From Kuschelorhynchus macadamiae (taxonomy: Eukaryota > Arthropoda > Insecta > Coleoptera > Curculionidae), in NCBI GenBank assembly GCA_030620095.1, contig JAUTXW010000203.1:480501-544500 (forward strand): DNA of 64,000 nucleotides, in the 5' to 3' direction. Positions within the stretch are counted from its first letter, which is position 1. Each line of letters begins with the position of its first letter. The position numbers were made by a program, and so were the translations under genes. The notes under the pieces were generated by a model that did not search any database, was not told the origin of the DNA, and worked only from the letters and a program-made list of their open reading frames with translations. Positions 34,822 through 48,777 of this stretch are shown in pieces.

Positions 34822-37629
34822 TATACGTGTTTTGAACGAACGGGTTGTTAGCGTTGTTGGCTAAGATTTAAGAAAAACAAACCTGCTTCGAGGTTCTCTT
34901 TCTAAGTATATTATAATTTCTTTGTTGGCTGCTGCCACTAATTCGAAAACCTTAACTTGCATGCTGATCGGCAATAATTAGAGTAGTTTGAACATATTGG
35001 GCGATAAAGGCAGCGAGTTTTATAATTAAATTTACATTTTTTAAATACCCTTTTCAGACTAAAGCATTTTGAGGCGTGTAATGGACATACAACCCCATTT
35101 GCTAAAAGCCATTTCTTTCGCTATCCCGTTATGTAATTTTATATATACAGAGTGATCATGAAAATGTGCAACCTCAGAATCTAGTATTTTACTTGACATT
35201 TTCGAAATACCAAATGTTCACACATTCGGTATGAATATAACGTTATTAACCGACTACCCTCATTATATTTTTATATATGTATATAGTTAATATGTAACAG
35301 TAATTTATATTAAATGTCACTATACAAAAATTAACTAAGTAAACAGCTCTGACATTAATATTTAAATTATTTCATTGTTAATTTGAAAGCTTTCAGTTTA
35401 AATTTTCAAATTAATAAATTAGTATTTGGTGAGTACAAATTAAATTAGGTTTAGGTACATATACATATATTATTATCATAATAGAGAATGAAAACTAAAA
35501 TCTCTCTAAATATGTTTAACTCAAAAACCTTTTTTTACTTTTATTTATTTTTCTTAAGTATTTATTATAAAATCTATTTTTAATAGTGTCGTTTACTTTT
35601 CTATTCTTCACTTTTTGTATTATGTTATATACAATTGGATATACATATACTACAAATTATAATATTCTTAAAAATGTAACTTATAAAAACTCACTAAAAA
35701 GTAAAAAATAATATTTTATTAATTCCTAAAATATAGACATTGTGAAGGCGGTGCGCAAATAACGACTAATCTGTAATAATATATATATCAAAAGTATATA
35801 CGTACACGTATTACCTATACTCACTAGTAACCTTAAACTTGCTGACCTAATACAGTTTTTAATATCTTATTCAGAAAGGGTCACGTCACTATTTTGAAGT
35901 CGAACTACCGACTTAATTTGGTCGCTGCTGGGGTGGGAGTTGTTTTATATATTACATTTAGTTTACCTAGATGTAGTGTTACCAGACCTACTGTTTTAAC
36001 AGTAGAACTACTATTTTTGTCTATCTAAATATTGTTATCTATCTAAATATCGTTAAAAAAGTATCGCTGTATTAAACATAGAATTTGTAAAACATCGATA
36101 TAAAAATATCGGTATTTTTAGTTGATGTATCGACGATTCATACACATCTAAAAACGTGCATCCCTAGTCGCTGCTAAAGTGACTTGCCGCCTGATTTTGG
36201 TAATTAACAGTCGGGGAATCCCCTAAGTCAATGCTTTACTTTTTAGACCGATATTCCCGTAAAGATAGATTACAGTACGTGTGTTTTAATAGTTGTAATA
36301 AGCTTTACATATGTAGAATTGTAGGATTGCTTCACAGCAAAAATTATTTATTAAGGTCAAAAGAAAACTCGTGTTTTAATTTTGACTCTAGAGCTGATGA
36401 ACTTGCATAACTCACAAATGTACAAAAAAAATTCTGAGCTATCTGACTCAGGCTCAGGATAAGTTAAATTATAATTATTATAGTTTTATTTTATTATTTT
36501 TTTACATTTGGTTATTAATTTTATTTTTATTTCATTATTTTTTATAATTATTTGTTATGAGAGTTTAATTTAATTTTTGTATGTTAATACTCTATAGCTT
36601 ACACAAAATTGTTTACTTGTTTCCTAGTTTTACCTAGTGGTCGGATAGACGAAAATCATTATGCAAAATAAACTCTAAGGGCTAGTTCTGATATCTACAA
36701 AACACGAGTTTTTTCTTGTGGAGTTATTCTGGTTAGTCAAAGTATCAGTTTTCACATAATCTGGCTTCTCAGATCAATTTCGTAAAAAAAATATTCTTAT
36801 TTCGCATTTGTCAAAAATAAGTTTAAGACTATATGTTATGTCTTATGTTTCAGAAGTTCCTATTTTTTTGTTTTTCAGTATATTTTGTTTATTTTATGAA
36901 ACAAGGTTTGTTCAACAAAACCCTGCCTGCTTTTCAGACAGACCAATCTACTGTTTTTTTTTGTCCTCTCCTATTGTGAGTGAGTGAAAAATCCATCTGG
37001 CAACACTGCCTAGATGTATCTTCTATGACACGGCCGCCAATAAAATCTTTATTAACTAACCTAGCCAACAGTTGCAAGGCCCCCAAAATATGTTTTCCCA
37101 TATCTCGAAATGCGAATTTGTTATTGGTCTGTTTGGACATTTATAAATGATCTATAGGAAGTCCATATTGCCATTTTGCAGTTGGTGCTTGCGTAATTCC
37201 ACAAAGGGGCCTTGAGAGCGCGTGATTCGAGCATCACTTTTAAAAGATATAAGGCTAGCTATATATTGGATTTATATGTAATGTAATGTGAAATAAATTA
37301 ACATATTGTGTAATGGCTGGTTGAAGCTCCTTTGGGCGTCAACTTCAAAAATGTCAATATTTAAGGAATAAATAAAATATTATTTTTAACATTTTAGCGA
37401 TTTTTTTTGAAGTCGGTTCTATTTTTCAAAAATATTTTACTGTTATTGTAAGTACAAGGCGAGCTTCTCCAAGAGTGTTATTATATACTAAACCTAAAGC
37501 AAGTACTTCATTGTAATACTTATTTAGAAAATTCTTAGTAAAAATTAATTGCGCACTTAAATTAGAATTAAACCTTAGCCAACTATTTCATTTTAAATAA
37601 ATTAAACATATGTATACCAATTTATTCCT
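34822..37629. other. AT-rich sequence with fragments of small repeats
   Basis: TATACAGAGTGATCATG near 35149 resembles a decayed CAGGGTGATCATG transposon end. At 36020-36170 there are TATCGATA-like motifs ending GCATCCCTAG, similar to the hAT-like MITEs. At 37365-37425 the sequence AATATTATTTTTAACATTTT then TTTGAAGTCGG is related to the foldback element at 39.57 kb, as is CACTAAAAAGTAAAAAATAA at 35693. A 68-codon minus frame at 36934-37140 is unrecognised. Confidence 0.4.
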
Positions 37630-38260
37630 ACATCACATTTAATTTTTCTGCATAACGTCAAGCCAATTGAATAGGACTCTTTTACGTTGATTTTTTGAAA
37701 ATTTGATCTTGAATTCGTATCACAACTTTACCAGTTGTGATCTATATCACACTTAATAAAAACTGAAATTAATCTAGTAAGTAGTTTTTCAGAGTGATTT
37801 TTTAAATATTTTTTAGACCGCCATCTTGTTTTGCTATCTTGGATTCATACCAAAATATTGCCAGTTCATTCCTATGTAACACATGATTGGGATAAATTGG
37901 ATAGTTAGTTTTTTTAGTAATACTATTTTTAACTTTTCGCTTGCCCGCCATCTAGTTCCGACATATTGGATTTTTACCAAAATAGTCATACTCATATAAC
38001 CCTTAATTTTTAACTAAATTTGAAGTCGATTTAATAAGTAGTTTTTAAGCTATGCCGCGAACAACCAGATCGACAGACGAACCGGCGATATGTGTGCATG
38101 TGCATGTGTCAATACACATACCGCCATTATGTCACGTCATGTTGAATTTGTACCAATTTAGCCTATTCTCACATTTAATTTTTCTGCAAAAATTAAAGTC
38201 AGTTGAACAAGATTTTTTCACGTTGATTTTTTAAAAATTTTTAATGGTTCCCTAATACAT
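37630..38260 (-). repeat. Dispersed ATGGCGG-rich repeat, inverted copy
   Basis: Reads as the reverse complement of the 29.5-kb copy: GACCGCCATCTTG, GGATTCATACCAAAATATTG, AAGTAGTTTTTCAGAG, then GCCCGCCATCTAG and finally AGCTATGCCGCGAACAACCA and GACAGACGAACCGG. At least three modules are present. Confidence 0.7.
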
Positions 38261-39568
38261 TATTTAGTTCTTATAAGTCACTAGTCACTATTAAAAGAAT
38301 ATAGTTTTCAGCTAGTCAACAGTATTTCATACATAAATCTTGAAATGGTGTAAACTTATTAGTTGCAAGAGAAATTATTTTTACTTTTACGGATTATTTC
38401 TCGTTTGATTTATGAATTCATTCGAATGACTATAATGGTATACCAATTCATTGGTATACAATTTGCAAGATGATTTTTACATTTTTAACAATTCTGTTTG
38501 AACCGATTTATTTTTTATTATTCCGAAAACGCCCAGACTTGATTAGAGATGGAAATGTATTTTATATCCAAAGGAAGGCTGGAAAGTTCCCAGGCATTTA
38601 TTAGCGTTGAAACTTCAATTGCCGAACTTCCTGCTTTACTCTGGTGTTCCGGTTTAGCTTCAAAATCAATAGAGGTTATATAAAGGAGAAAAGTTCAGAT
38701 TATTGCTTCAAGATCTATAGGGGAGGACGCGGGCACAGAGCACCGTCTAACAAATTTTCAGCAATTATTTTCGACTGGTCAAAATACATACAAAATTTTT
38801 GTACTTATTATTTTTAAAGATTGACTTTTCTACCTGACTACCTAGTAGTTGGGCCATAAACAAACAGCGTTTTTTCGGCAGATTTCCATTGTCGGCTAAA
38901 TAAAGTGATTCAGTTCATTTTTAAAAATACTTCTTTTTCCTGTCGTTTTTTATTACTTTTATCACATAATAGCAATTATTACAAATCATCTCAATCTGCT
39001 ATTGCTTACTGTTCCATGTGATAGTCAAATATAGAAAGGTGTTTTTTAATTGCTACAATATTGTAAACGCTATCAACTTGATACTGTTGCTAGCACTTTT
39101 CTTCGCCATTTTTTTATCGTCTTTAGTTTTATTGCTGAAATGAGTGGACATTTCCGTAAATATTTGATCTTACATAGCATTTTCATCAACTCTTCATTCG
39201 ATGTTATCCAAGTTGTTCATAATCATTAACGTCTCCATATCAAGACCTAATTCCTTGAACTGTTAAAGTTGCGTCAGTTAAAATGAACAGAAGTTTTTCA
39301 ATATCTAAATTTAGCAACTCTCCAGTAGTGGGTGATATATTTTTTGTTCAGATTTTTTTGTCAGAAAAATAAATGTTTTGAGGAGAAAACAAAAAACGGA
39401 GTTAATCATTTTTTAGTTCGCTCAATACGCTGTAGCATCTAGACTAAATTAATGAGTATTGAGAGTATCGATGTAATGGATCAGGTTCAGACAGACCTGA
39501 ACATCTTTCGGAATCTTGACTACTGAAAATATTTACTACAATAATTAAATTTATAAAAACCATTCAAC
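38261..39568. other. AT-rich sequence without recognised genes
   Basis: No recognised motif on either strand. Confidence 0.4.
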
Positions 39569-39825
39569 CGACTTCAAAAAAATCACTAAAAAGTAAAAAA
39601 TGATATTTTATTTCATCTGGAAAATTTTACTCTGTAAAATCAGCGTCAAACTTATTCTTAATTACCTCTCAACAAAAATATATTTTGTTTTGATGTCTAA
39701 TACCACGAATATTATGACTTACTGTCTTTATTTACTTAGCCTACTTAACTTAACTAACATTAAGTAACATTCTCCACATGAAATAAAATATTATTTTTCA
39801 CTTTTTAGTGTATTTTTTTAAGTCG
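39569..39825. mobile_element. Foldback-type element with 48-bp arms
   Basis: The left arm (39569-39615), beginning CGACTTCAAAAAAATCACTA, and the right arm (39778-39825), ending AGTCG, are inverted copies with about five mismatches, separated by about 160 bp without coding sequence. Related arm pieces occur at 35693 and 37370, so it is a small family. Confidence 0.6.
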
Positions 39826-40309
39826 AATTTATTTTTTTTATAAAAAGATATATTTTGTCCTTTTTAGCTCTATTTATACGAGTTTTATTATAAAAGTCAA
39901 GTTTAACAAATAGCCACTACTGGATCCAGTGTATATTATGTAGCATCGTTGTATAAAAACGTGTCTTATTATACAATATACAGTGGTTTAACATACATAC
40001 TTTTTCTTCTTGACAGAATGGTGAGCACATTAGCGAACGCATATATTGTTCAACATGGTGTAAACCGTTCAAAATGGCGCTACTCTGCCATTTTTAACAT
40101 TTTTTCAATATGCTTGCTATGAAACCATCTTTAATAATCCCTAATATTTTCATTCAAATCGGTCAAATCATCGAGGAGTAATTGATGTAAAAGGTAGCCC
40201 GTCTATTTTGGGACACTACCTTATATGAGAAAGTATACAAGATGGAGCGAAAAGTTAAACACATAAGTTAATTAAGGTAATTTGAGTATTTAATTTATTT
40301 TGTTTTTAT
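39826..40309. other. AT-rich sequence without recognised genes
   Basis: Nothing recognised. TTCAAAATGGCGCTACTCTG near 40069 recalls the ATGGCGG repeat only faintly. Confidence 0.35.
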
Positions 40310-41120
40310 ATATTTACAGGGTATGTCGTTTTCCGAGGGCAGGTACCAACTTTCTTATTTTAAATGAGACACCCTGTTTATTTATACGTATTCAAATACC
40401 GCTATTTATGACGCTTTCAACCAGATATAACTTGATGGATTTGTGCATTTATCATCTTATTTGGTACATTTTTAGATCGGTATATTTAAGTTATTTTGGT
40501 ATATTTTAAAACTCTGCCTGAATATACCTGATATATACATGAATTTGCGAGGCATCGTTTCGGACTTTTAGACGATTATCTTAGTAACTTTGTTTTAACT
40601 CGAAAATGAGATTTCCAAACATCCTTAACGAGATATTATTATTTTCATAATGATTTACAGTTGCCTGCATTGTTCATGCTTACGGACTAGATCTTTCGGA
40701 GTACTTCAAATAAACAAATGCGAGCCCTAAAAAATTGTCCAATACAAATAATGGAACAACGAAATTACAACTCCAGGTTAGATATTTGCAATACTCTTAT
40801 GGAGAGACATATATACAGAAAATAAATTTGCTAATATTATTTGGACTGATGAAAAAATAACCCATTATTGGAAATTGAGAATAAAGTTACAAGATCAAGA
40901 AACGTTGCAGCACAGACCCATCAAGTTATAGTTATATATACGTATTAATACACAGGGTGTACCACTTAAAATAAGAAAGATGATAGCACGAAAAACGGTG
41001 TACCTGGTATATATGAAAATAAAATCGACCACTTCGCAAGATGTACTTAAACCAATTTCGCAAAATGTTTTAGTTTGTAACAGAGGTTGCAACATGACAT
41101 AGTTAGGACATTTACCCTTC
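40310..41120 (+). mobile_element. Internally deleted DDxD element with inverted ends (element A)
   Basis: The left arm, from about 40345, has ACTTTCTTATTTTAAATGAG, ACACCCTGT, TATACGTATT, then ATGACGCTTTCAACCAGATA and AACTTGATGG. The right arm at 40893-40982 is its inverted counterpart, with AACGTTGCAGCACAGACCCA, TCAAGTTATAG, ACGTATTAATACACAGGGTG and CCACTTAAAATAAGAAAG. Between them only the N-terminal half of a transposase remains. The structure resembles a deletion derivative of a larger element. Confidence 0.6.
40700..40880 (+). pseudogene. N-terminal half of a DDxD transposase
   Basis: The plus strand reads YTENKFANIIWTDEKITHYW, the region of the first catalytic Asp (WTDE) of the family seen at 33.7 kb. 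The region just upstream (RNYNSRLDICNTLMERHI) is the usual helical stretch before it, in another frame. The second and third catalytic regions are absent; the sequence runs directly into the right arm. Confidence 0.65.
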
Positions 41121-42089
41121 TTGGGTTTTTTCCACCAAACTTCTCGTATCAACTATATAAGGTTAGCATGTCAATTTCTAATAAATTTTGAATCTTAAGA
41201 ACCTACACGCACATAGAAAGCGGCAGATTGAGCACGATCCGAATTGTTTCACTAAGTTATTGGTCTTATGTTTTCTAGTTTAGGCGTGGGCAGAACATTA
41301 ATAATATATTGGAGAATTAATTTTAATAGGCTGCTTTGTAAATTATAGCAATAGGAAAATTTAATTGATTTATTAATAAATTAATATTAGAATAACATCG
41401 AGCGCGATTTAAAAGGAGATAACTTTTGTTATACATTTCTGATTTAGTAATAGACCGAACACAGGGACTAATATAATAACGTTCCAAAAATTAGTATATA
41501 TAATAGGTATAATTAATTTATACCTATTATAAAACAGCATTGAGAATTTTTTTTCAGTTTCCACTTTATCAAATTTTGCCCTAGATTTTAACAGGCATAT
41601 ACAGGTATCTTAGACTAAATCCAAACACTGATTTAACTGAGTTATATTCGATTGTAGGCCTTTCAAATGTTACACAAAAAGGTTCAACGTCTAAAATTTT
41701 CGAACAGAATTCACTGCTTCACTGCTGTATCGCATTGGCATTTAACTGGCCAGTACAGAAATAGCCATAAACAAAGTCCAGGGCATCTCAGAGTGTGCTG
41801 CACTCTGTACTGTAAATAAAAAGTGGGTAAAATGTTTTTATATTTGTTATAGTTAGGGAGATATTTAAGACCAAACACCGAAAAAAAAAATGTTCGATCT
41901 TTTAATCTATCCATCTTCTTAACTCTAACTAATATAACCGGGTACAGCTTAGACTATTGAGTAGAGTGATTTCGAAGGCCATTCGAAAATATAACAGGAA
42001 AGTCAACACAAAATGGGTTACAAAAGTCATAGAAGAAAATAAAAGCATGAAGATACTCAAAAATAAACTAGCAATAAGAAGGATCGAAA
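41121..42089. other. AT-rich sequence between two transposon remnants
   Basis: Contains a short AT palindrome near 41500-41530 (ATAATAGGTATAATTAATTT, with TATACCTATTAT). No genes recognised. Confidence 0.4.
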
Positions 42090-42109
42090 TAACTAAACTT
42101 TAAAACCCG

Positions 42110-42450
42110 AATGGTCAAGAAACCAGAGAGACAAGAGAATTTCAGTAAAGGTTTGGGGCGACACTTGTAGGTTCAGAATTTTTTTATCAGAATTTGAATT
42201 TGCAGCGTTACTTAGAGCTTTTAAATACCATCCAACGTCTTGTCGAACATGAAGTTCCTCCAAGAGAACGAGCAAATTTAATTTGGTAGGAAGGAATAAC
42301 CAACTTTTTGAATGTACATTGTAGAGAATGGATTAGGGAAAACGGTAATTATGCCTGGCCCGAGGCGCCCCAACCTTACCCCTTAGATTTATTTCTGTGC
42401 ACTTAAAGATCTAGTATACAAATATAAACCATCAACTGTACAGGAACTTG
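42110..42450 (+). pseudogene. C-terminal half of a DDxD transposase
   Basis: Reads RISVKVWGDT, then NLQRYLELLNTIQRLVEHEV, PPRERANLIW, a stop, EGITNFLNVHCREWIREN, and WPEAPQPYPLDLFLC followed in another frame by LKDLVYKYKPSTVQELE. These align by order with SVNVWCG, the second catalytic region and WPPRSPDLTPLDFFLWGALK of the family. Both remaining catalytic Asp positions are altered (QDGAP to stop-EG, SPDL to QPYP). The copy is dead and older than the element at 32.4 kb. Confidence 0.65.
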
Positions 42451-42634
42451 AACCTTGGATTTAGGAAGATATTCACTATACGTACCACAGGTTGAGAACC
42501 ACTGCTATAGATAATAATATTTCGTTAAAAATATTTGGAAATTCTGTTTGGAGTTAAAAAAAATTATTACTGAAGATAATCATATATAAGTCCGAAACGG
42601 TGCCACGCAGACCCTAAATATCGTTAAACCCGTC

Positions 42635-42876
<242 letters not shown>

Positions 42877-43189
42877 AAAAAGTCCGAAAATACCTTCTAT
42901 ACTTATACTGGTCTAAAAATGTACCAAATAATCAAAATAAACGTCAATAAATTCGAAACGTTGCAGCACAGACGGATAAAGTTATATATGGTTGAAAGCG
43001 TCATGAATAGCGCTATTTGAATCCGTATTAATATACAGGTTGTCCTACTTAGAACAAGAAAGTTGATATAAAATAAATTAAATCCTCGACTACTTCGCAA
43101 AACGTAACTAATCCAATTCTTAAGATTGTTATACTGCAGTCACGAATAACCAAAACGGAATAACAAAACCCTTGAGACTTAATTTAAGG

Positions 43190-43985
43190 ATCGGAAGAAA
43201 TGCCAGAGATCACCAAAGAAGTTATTAAATCCAAGTCAGAAATGGAAAACAAGGCTCTAGGAGACGATGGTCTGGTTATCGAGGCGGTTAAAGAGGGTGG
43301 AGAAGAGCTCTTGAAAGCCATTACAAAGCTGTTTAATAAATCTTTTATACAATCTACAACACCTGAGGCCTGGAATAACGCTGTCATCGTTATAATGCAC
43401 AAAAAGGGAAACATCGGAGATCTGAAGAACTAAGGTAGGTCTCAAAATCAACCCTTCTAAAACACACTTCATGACCAATCTAGTTACCTGCCGAAATATA
43501 TTTACAGGTGGAGGCCAAATTTCTCAAATTACAACCTGCAAATAACTATTCCACGAAATAAAAATAGGCAGAGACAATCAGATTTGCGAGAATTAGTTTA
43601 ACGTGGGCGTCTTTCGGAAACCTAAAGCGTGTTTTTAGTTCTGACATTCCTATATGCTTCAAGCGGATAGTTTTTGATCAGTATGTCATACCGGTATTAA
43701 CATGGCTGCGAGACTTTGACCCTAACAAAAAGATCAGTGAATAAGCTTAAAGTGGCCCAGCGAGGCATGAGTTCCAAATGGACAAATTCGACGAGGAACA
43801 GGAGTAAACAATGCATTTGGAATTGGGAGGAACAGGATGTCCAACACAAGATGGACTAAAAAAATAGTGGAATGGCGACCCAGGCAGGATGAGGCAGCAG
43901 AGGACGTCCTCCCAACCAAGGACAAATGATATAAAACAAATTGGATCCAGAGTGCCCAAAATCGATTTTTTTTTGGTCCCACAAT
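43190..43985 (+). pseudogene. RTE-like non-LTR retrotransposon fragment with the RT core deleted
   Basis: The frame at 43200-43433 reads KALGDDGLVIEAVKEGGEEL, LLKAITKLFNKSFIQ, TPEAWNNAVIVIMHKKGN and IGDLKN, the start of the RT domain in RTE-type elements. It then jumps to VGLKINPSKTHFMTNL and later IKIGRDNQICE, DIPICFK-like, WTKKIVEWRPRQDEAAED and IKQIGS, the thumb and tail of the same protein in changing frames. The region between NYRPISLL and the YxDD box, normally over 100 residues, is absent. Internal deletion plus frameshifts make it a dead copy. The RTE call rests on the KIVEWRPR-type tail and the AITKLFNK stretch. Confidence 0.75.
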
Positions 43986-46900
43986 TTTTTTTTATTTTAC
44001 TTTTACGTTTATTACCCTTTTATATTTGATCTAAAGTTTAATACTGTCATAACCATTTTCTTGAAGCACCAACTTTTACTAAGAAGAATTTTTGGTAAAC
44101 AATAATCAAAAGGTTTTCAATATGTTGGGAACATTATAGCCTCCACTGTATAAAGCAAAATGTCCAAGAGGAAAAACCATTTCTAAAAGTAATATAAAGT
44201 TATGATGGGGCATATGTTTAGGCGGTGTGGTCAGTATAGAGAAAAATGTGAAATCCCTTAATTTCTAACCTTTGGTAATATATTAAAAAAATAATTCGGA
44301 ATCACATGGTGAATCCGGCATATGATTTGCCGTAACGGTAAATAAGAGACTAAAAAATGGGTCTACGGACCCTTGCGTTTCGCAGTCAATTTTATGTTGT
44401 CTGTTCTAGATTTACCAAAAGAAATAATTTATATTATTTGGCACTAAAAAAGTAATTTATAAAAAAAAGAAATGTTTCAATAATTTTCGCAAATCTCAAC
44501 TATCACATTTATTTTTATTATTATTATTTACACAGTCTTCATGTCTTCATTTCGATTTAGTCGTGCTACAATGTGCACATACGCAAAAATATACTGCCCA
44601 ACTATGGAGAAGAGCAGTAACAACAAATAAATTAAAAATGCTATTAGAAATTGTATTCCTAAAGCCTTTTTTTAGTTATATACACCCCAAAAAGACAGTA
44701 TTTTTACTTCCTAAAAAATAAATAAAACAGTTACAACTTTTGCAAAAAATTAGCTAAATACGTTGGAAGAAAGCAGTAAACTTAAATATAAAAGTAAAAA
44801 TGCAGTATGCTTTAATTGTAGATACTGTTATTATAAATTGGATTAACTTTTTCTTAATGCAAATATTTCACTAAAAGCAAAAATGGGGACGCTAAAGTTG
44901 ATTGTTTACCAAAAATTTGTAGGTCAGCAGATACTGCCTTTCTCCATAATGGACTACCTAAGTCTGACGTTAGGGTGGGAGAAGCTTAGCGATCCTTTCC
45001 AAACAAAGAAAAAATACATTGAAATCCTCATAAGGCTTTATTTAATTGAGTTATAGGCAAATTTGAGCGACAAATAAGCATTTTTATCTACTGTTTCAGT
45101 TATTTTGACAGTATTTCCGGCTAATTAAAACAAAACTGGGAACGGTAAGTAGTTTTTTGATAAACTTATTCATTTAAATTCTTTGTTTATCCTAATATTT
45201 GTGATTTATCTATATTGTGTCAGATTATCAGCGTCAAAAAAGCTGAAAAACATGTTTTAAAGATTTCCAGCATTAATGAGTTTTTTTGGAAATGATAATA
45301 AAAGAAGGAAAAAAATACATTGTAGTCAAATCAGGTAAAACGAATGCAGTTCGATGCAGACTTAATGATTATTAGAGGAGAAATACATGCAAACATGAGG
45401 GATAAATAAATGTTGAAGTAGCTAGAATTTTTTCATCTAATTTAATATTTTGTAAATAAATATTTCGTACATAGCAGTTTCCGTTGAAGTTTGGAAATAT
45501 TGCATTGGCAACATGTCTGTCCGAGAGGGATAAAATGCCATCATGTTGCTTCACTAGCTCTGTTTGATCACAACAAATTATTGGTGACTGACAAAGAGTG
45601 GTCGTAGAAGAAACTTAAGAGGGAAGGGGGAAAACAGTAGTTAATGGTTTAAATAGGAAATAGATTTGTTATTATATATTTTTACTAAATATACATATTG
45701 TTTATTTATATAATCCTTTATTTATTTCTTGTTTTATTTCTAAAAAGTAATGTAAATGTGTGAATTTTTGTGTGAATCTGGTTAATAAAAATTATTAATG
45801 GAGTTCAATAGTATAGTTACTAAATATACCTATTGTTAGATTTTACTAGACCTTTTTTTCTTATATTTGTATAAATTGAGTAATGCAAATGACTCTAATT
45901 TTGACAAAAATCACTAACGGAGTTCAAGAATAGTTGTAGCTCTTGTTAGCCTTTGTTTTATAGGCAGTGCTTTGCTAAATATACCTATTGTTGATTTTAC
46001 CATGCCTTATTTACTTTTTGTTTCTAAAAATTAATTAATTTAAATGTCTCAAATTTGGGTACCGGTTAGTTAGAATTATTAATAGTGCTCGAGAATATAG
46101 TATTAAATTTGTTTAATACAGTGCTTCATCACAAAGCATGCATTTACTGAATATTATGTATCTTATAATACCAGTTTTCTTTTAACGCTTTAATTTTTAA
46201 ATTTGTAATATTTCTCTACCAAATTTCTGTAAAAGTATATTTAATATTATTTGTGGGGTAGTCAGTTTCGAAAACGTACAAATAAATACATTTTTATAAC
46301 ACAAGATTACACACATATTTATGAATAATGTTAAAAAGGGTAAAGGTATATATAATCCAATAATGCGCATCTGCAGAAAATAACAAGTTGCCCGATAACC
46401 TTAAAAATATATTTTATTTAAACAAAAATTTAAATCTGAGAATTGTTTAAGTTATTAGAAGAAAGCATACATTTACTTATTATTTTTGTTACCTAGTTAA
46501 ACACTTTTAGATGATTTTAGCTTTTAGAAAGTATCTTGTTTATTGTAAGATTGTATTTGCTAAATAAATATTTCAAAAAATATATATAGGTACCTAGAGT
46601 ACATAATTTTTTTTAGAGATTTAAAAAACCAAAAGAAGGTTTATTATCAAATATACAAAATCTTATTGAGAAAACTACTTATTTTTTTTTATTTTGTGTT
46701 TGTTCTTCCAGTTCTTAATGTTCTGCTTGTACTTTGGAAACATGAAGGTATATCTACTCTATTTAATATTGCACTGTCAGATTTAGAGGTTCTTAAAATT
46801 TCCGAATCACTAGTTTTAAAAGACTGCCTCGAATTAGTATCTGAGAGTTGTTTATTCCATTACCGATCAAAGTCTGAATTCAACATCTTGCAACTGGGCC

Positions 46901-48777
46901 TTATTAGCTGGAAAAAAATACAAATAGAATTAAAACATTATTTGAGTCTGTAGCAATGGATTGACACGACATATTTTTGTAGTGTAGAGGTGTCTTCTAC
47001 TACAATGTTTTTTAAGACCAGCACTCAAATACAAACCAAAGAAGAAACCTTTGCTCTTCGTTCCATTACAAAAATACTTTTATTTAAACTAACAGGCATA
47101 CAATCAATTCCAAAAAGACTTCATATGATTTGGTCAAAGTTTGTAAGAAGAATCAATCAAGTAAGAATTGTATATGTTGCCACAACAGACTGAACAAACT
47201 CGGTTGATGGCTTTTGAGAATGTGTATAAAGTTGATTTATATATCAAGTTCGTAATATATATTGTATATGTCCATGTTAAATTGAACATTATAAAACATT
47301 ATAATTTTTTTGAGACTTGACACATATTTTATGCCCGCAAGTATGCAATTGAACTTAATTGTTTTGAAGTATTGCTACGAGTAATTCTAGAAGCCTATTT
47401 GATTTATGATTAACAAATTGTTTTAATTTGAAAGTTTTCTAAACAAAAGGAGTTGTATAATAATACACTATATACACTATAATTATTAGGTACCTTAATA
47501 AAGAGTAGTTCATCTTTTCCTTTCTACCCAACTCACAGGCAATACAAATACATAAAAAAATTCAAATCTTCTCACTATAATGTTTACAGTCCGGAACATG
47601 TTGGAACAGTTTCTAAACCTAGAAAATTAAATTGAGTCGAATAATGCTATTTTTTACACTTTAACAAAAACAAAACATAACCTCAACATATAAAAATCGG
47701 GTTTTAAATAACTTTAGAAGCCTTACCTATGAGTAATTTTTAGAAAGTACCCTAGGCTTAGCACCAACATTTTCAAATTTAAACAACAGAAACCTTGCCT
47801 ATACATAAGTAGGAATAAAATGGATCTGAGAATATCTTTATGGATTTTTCAATGTAAAATTCTTTTATTTGGGAAGGTTTTAAAGCTCCGCCTATTTGTG
47901 ACGTCAGCATTAGGTTATGTATTAGGCAGTACAGTAGTAATATAATTAGAGTTTGGGTAGATGATGTGTGTTAAAATTCCAAATTTTATCACACTTTTAA
48001 CTAATAATGTCAATTTATTGTAAAACTAGAAGGTCCCATTGTAAATTCTTAAACACAACATTTTGCATTTTAGTCCCAATCAGAGGTTACGGATGGCACG
48101 ATACACAATGCGTATTTTACAACATTCAGAACAGGTCTGGTATCATCATCAATATCTATTTAAACTGAAATAGCCAATAAATTTAGTTTCAATGGCAGGT
48201 TAGTGTTTTCGCAATAAAAACAATAACCCCCGGCTCTGTTTAATGTATCGTGCAACCATTTATACTTCTGTTTGTTTTTCCCGTTCGCAGAAAGTTTAAT
48301 AAACGCTCCTTTCATTTGATTTATACTGAAGCTTTACAAGCCCGTTACATGACTAAGCAGGAAACACAATTTTTTTGGTATTTTTCAGAAATGTGTTTCG
48401 AAACGTAGTGAAACAAGTGTTTAATAAAAGATATAAGTGCATGGGCGCCCATAGAAAAAAATTACAGGAAGGGAGAAATTTAGCCCAATTGACTGGCTTT
48501 GAAAAACGGGGAGAGTGCTTGAATAATTTGTAAATACGCTTGATACAACTCTTTGCAAAAAGTATTTTTAATGCTACAAATAACATTTTTATTTAAAAAC
48601 AGGAATAACATAGCATTGTATAGAAACCTAATTATATGCCTAAACAGGATGACAAATATTTGGTTCAAAATAAACAGATGGGTCTTTTCCAAATTCATTA
48701 ATAACTGATTCGAAAAAATTCATCTTATTATTAGAGATATATTCTCATAATACATAGCTCATCCAGTCGATTATCAC
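43986..48777. other. Long AT-rich stretch without recognised genes
   Basis: Two neighbouring plus-strand frames at 46666-46953 and 46990-47193 stand out slightly but match no family I know. The minus strand of the first is serine-rich (SDTNSRQSFKTSDSEILRTS). A 12-bp palindrome ATGGGCGCCCAT occurs at 48441-48452. Nothing else could be assigned. Confidence 0.4.

Noticed and set aside
36934..37140. Minus-strand frame in a slightly GC-richer patch
   Set aside because: No known motif and no conserved start context; likely chance.
46666..47193. Two adjacent plus-strand frames, or a serine-rich minus-strand frame
   Set aside because: No recognised domain, no convincing splice structure, and both strands are equally open; recorded only as unassigned sequence.
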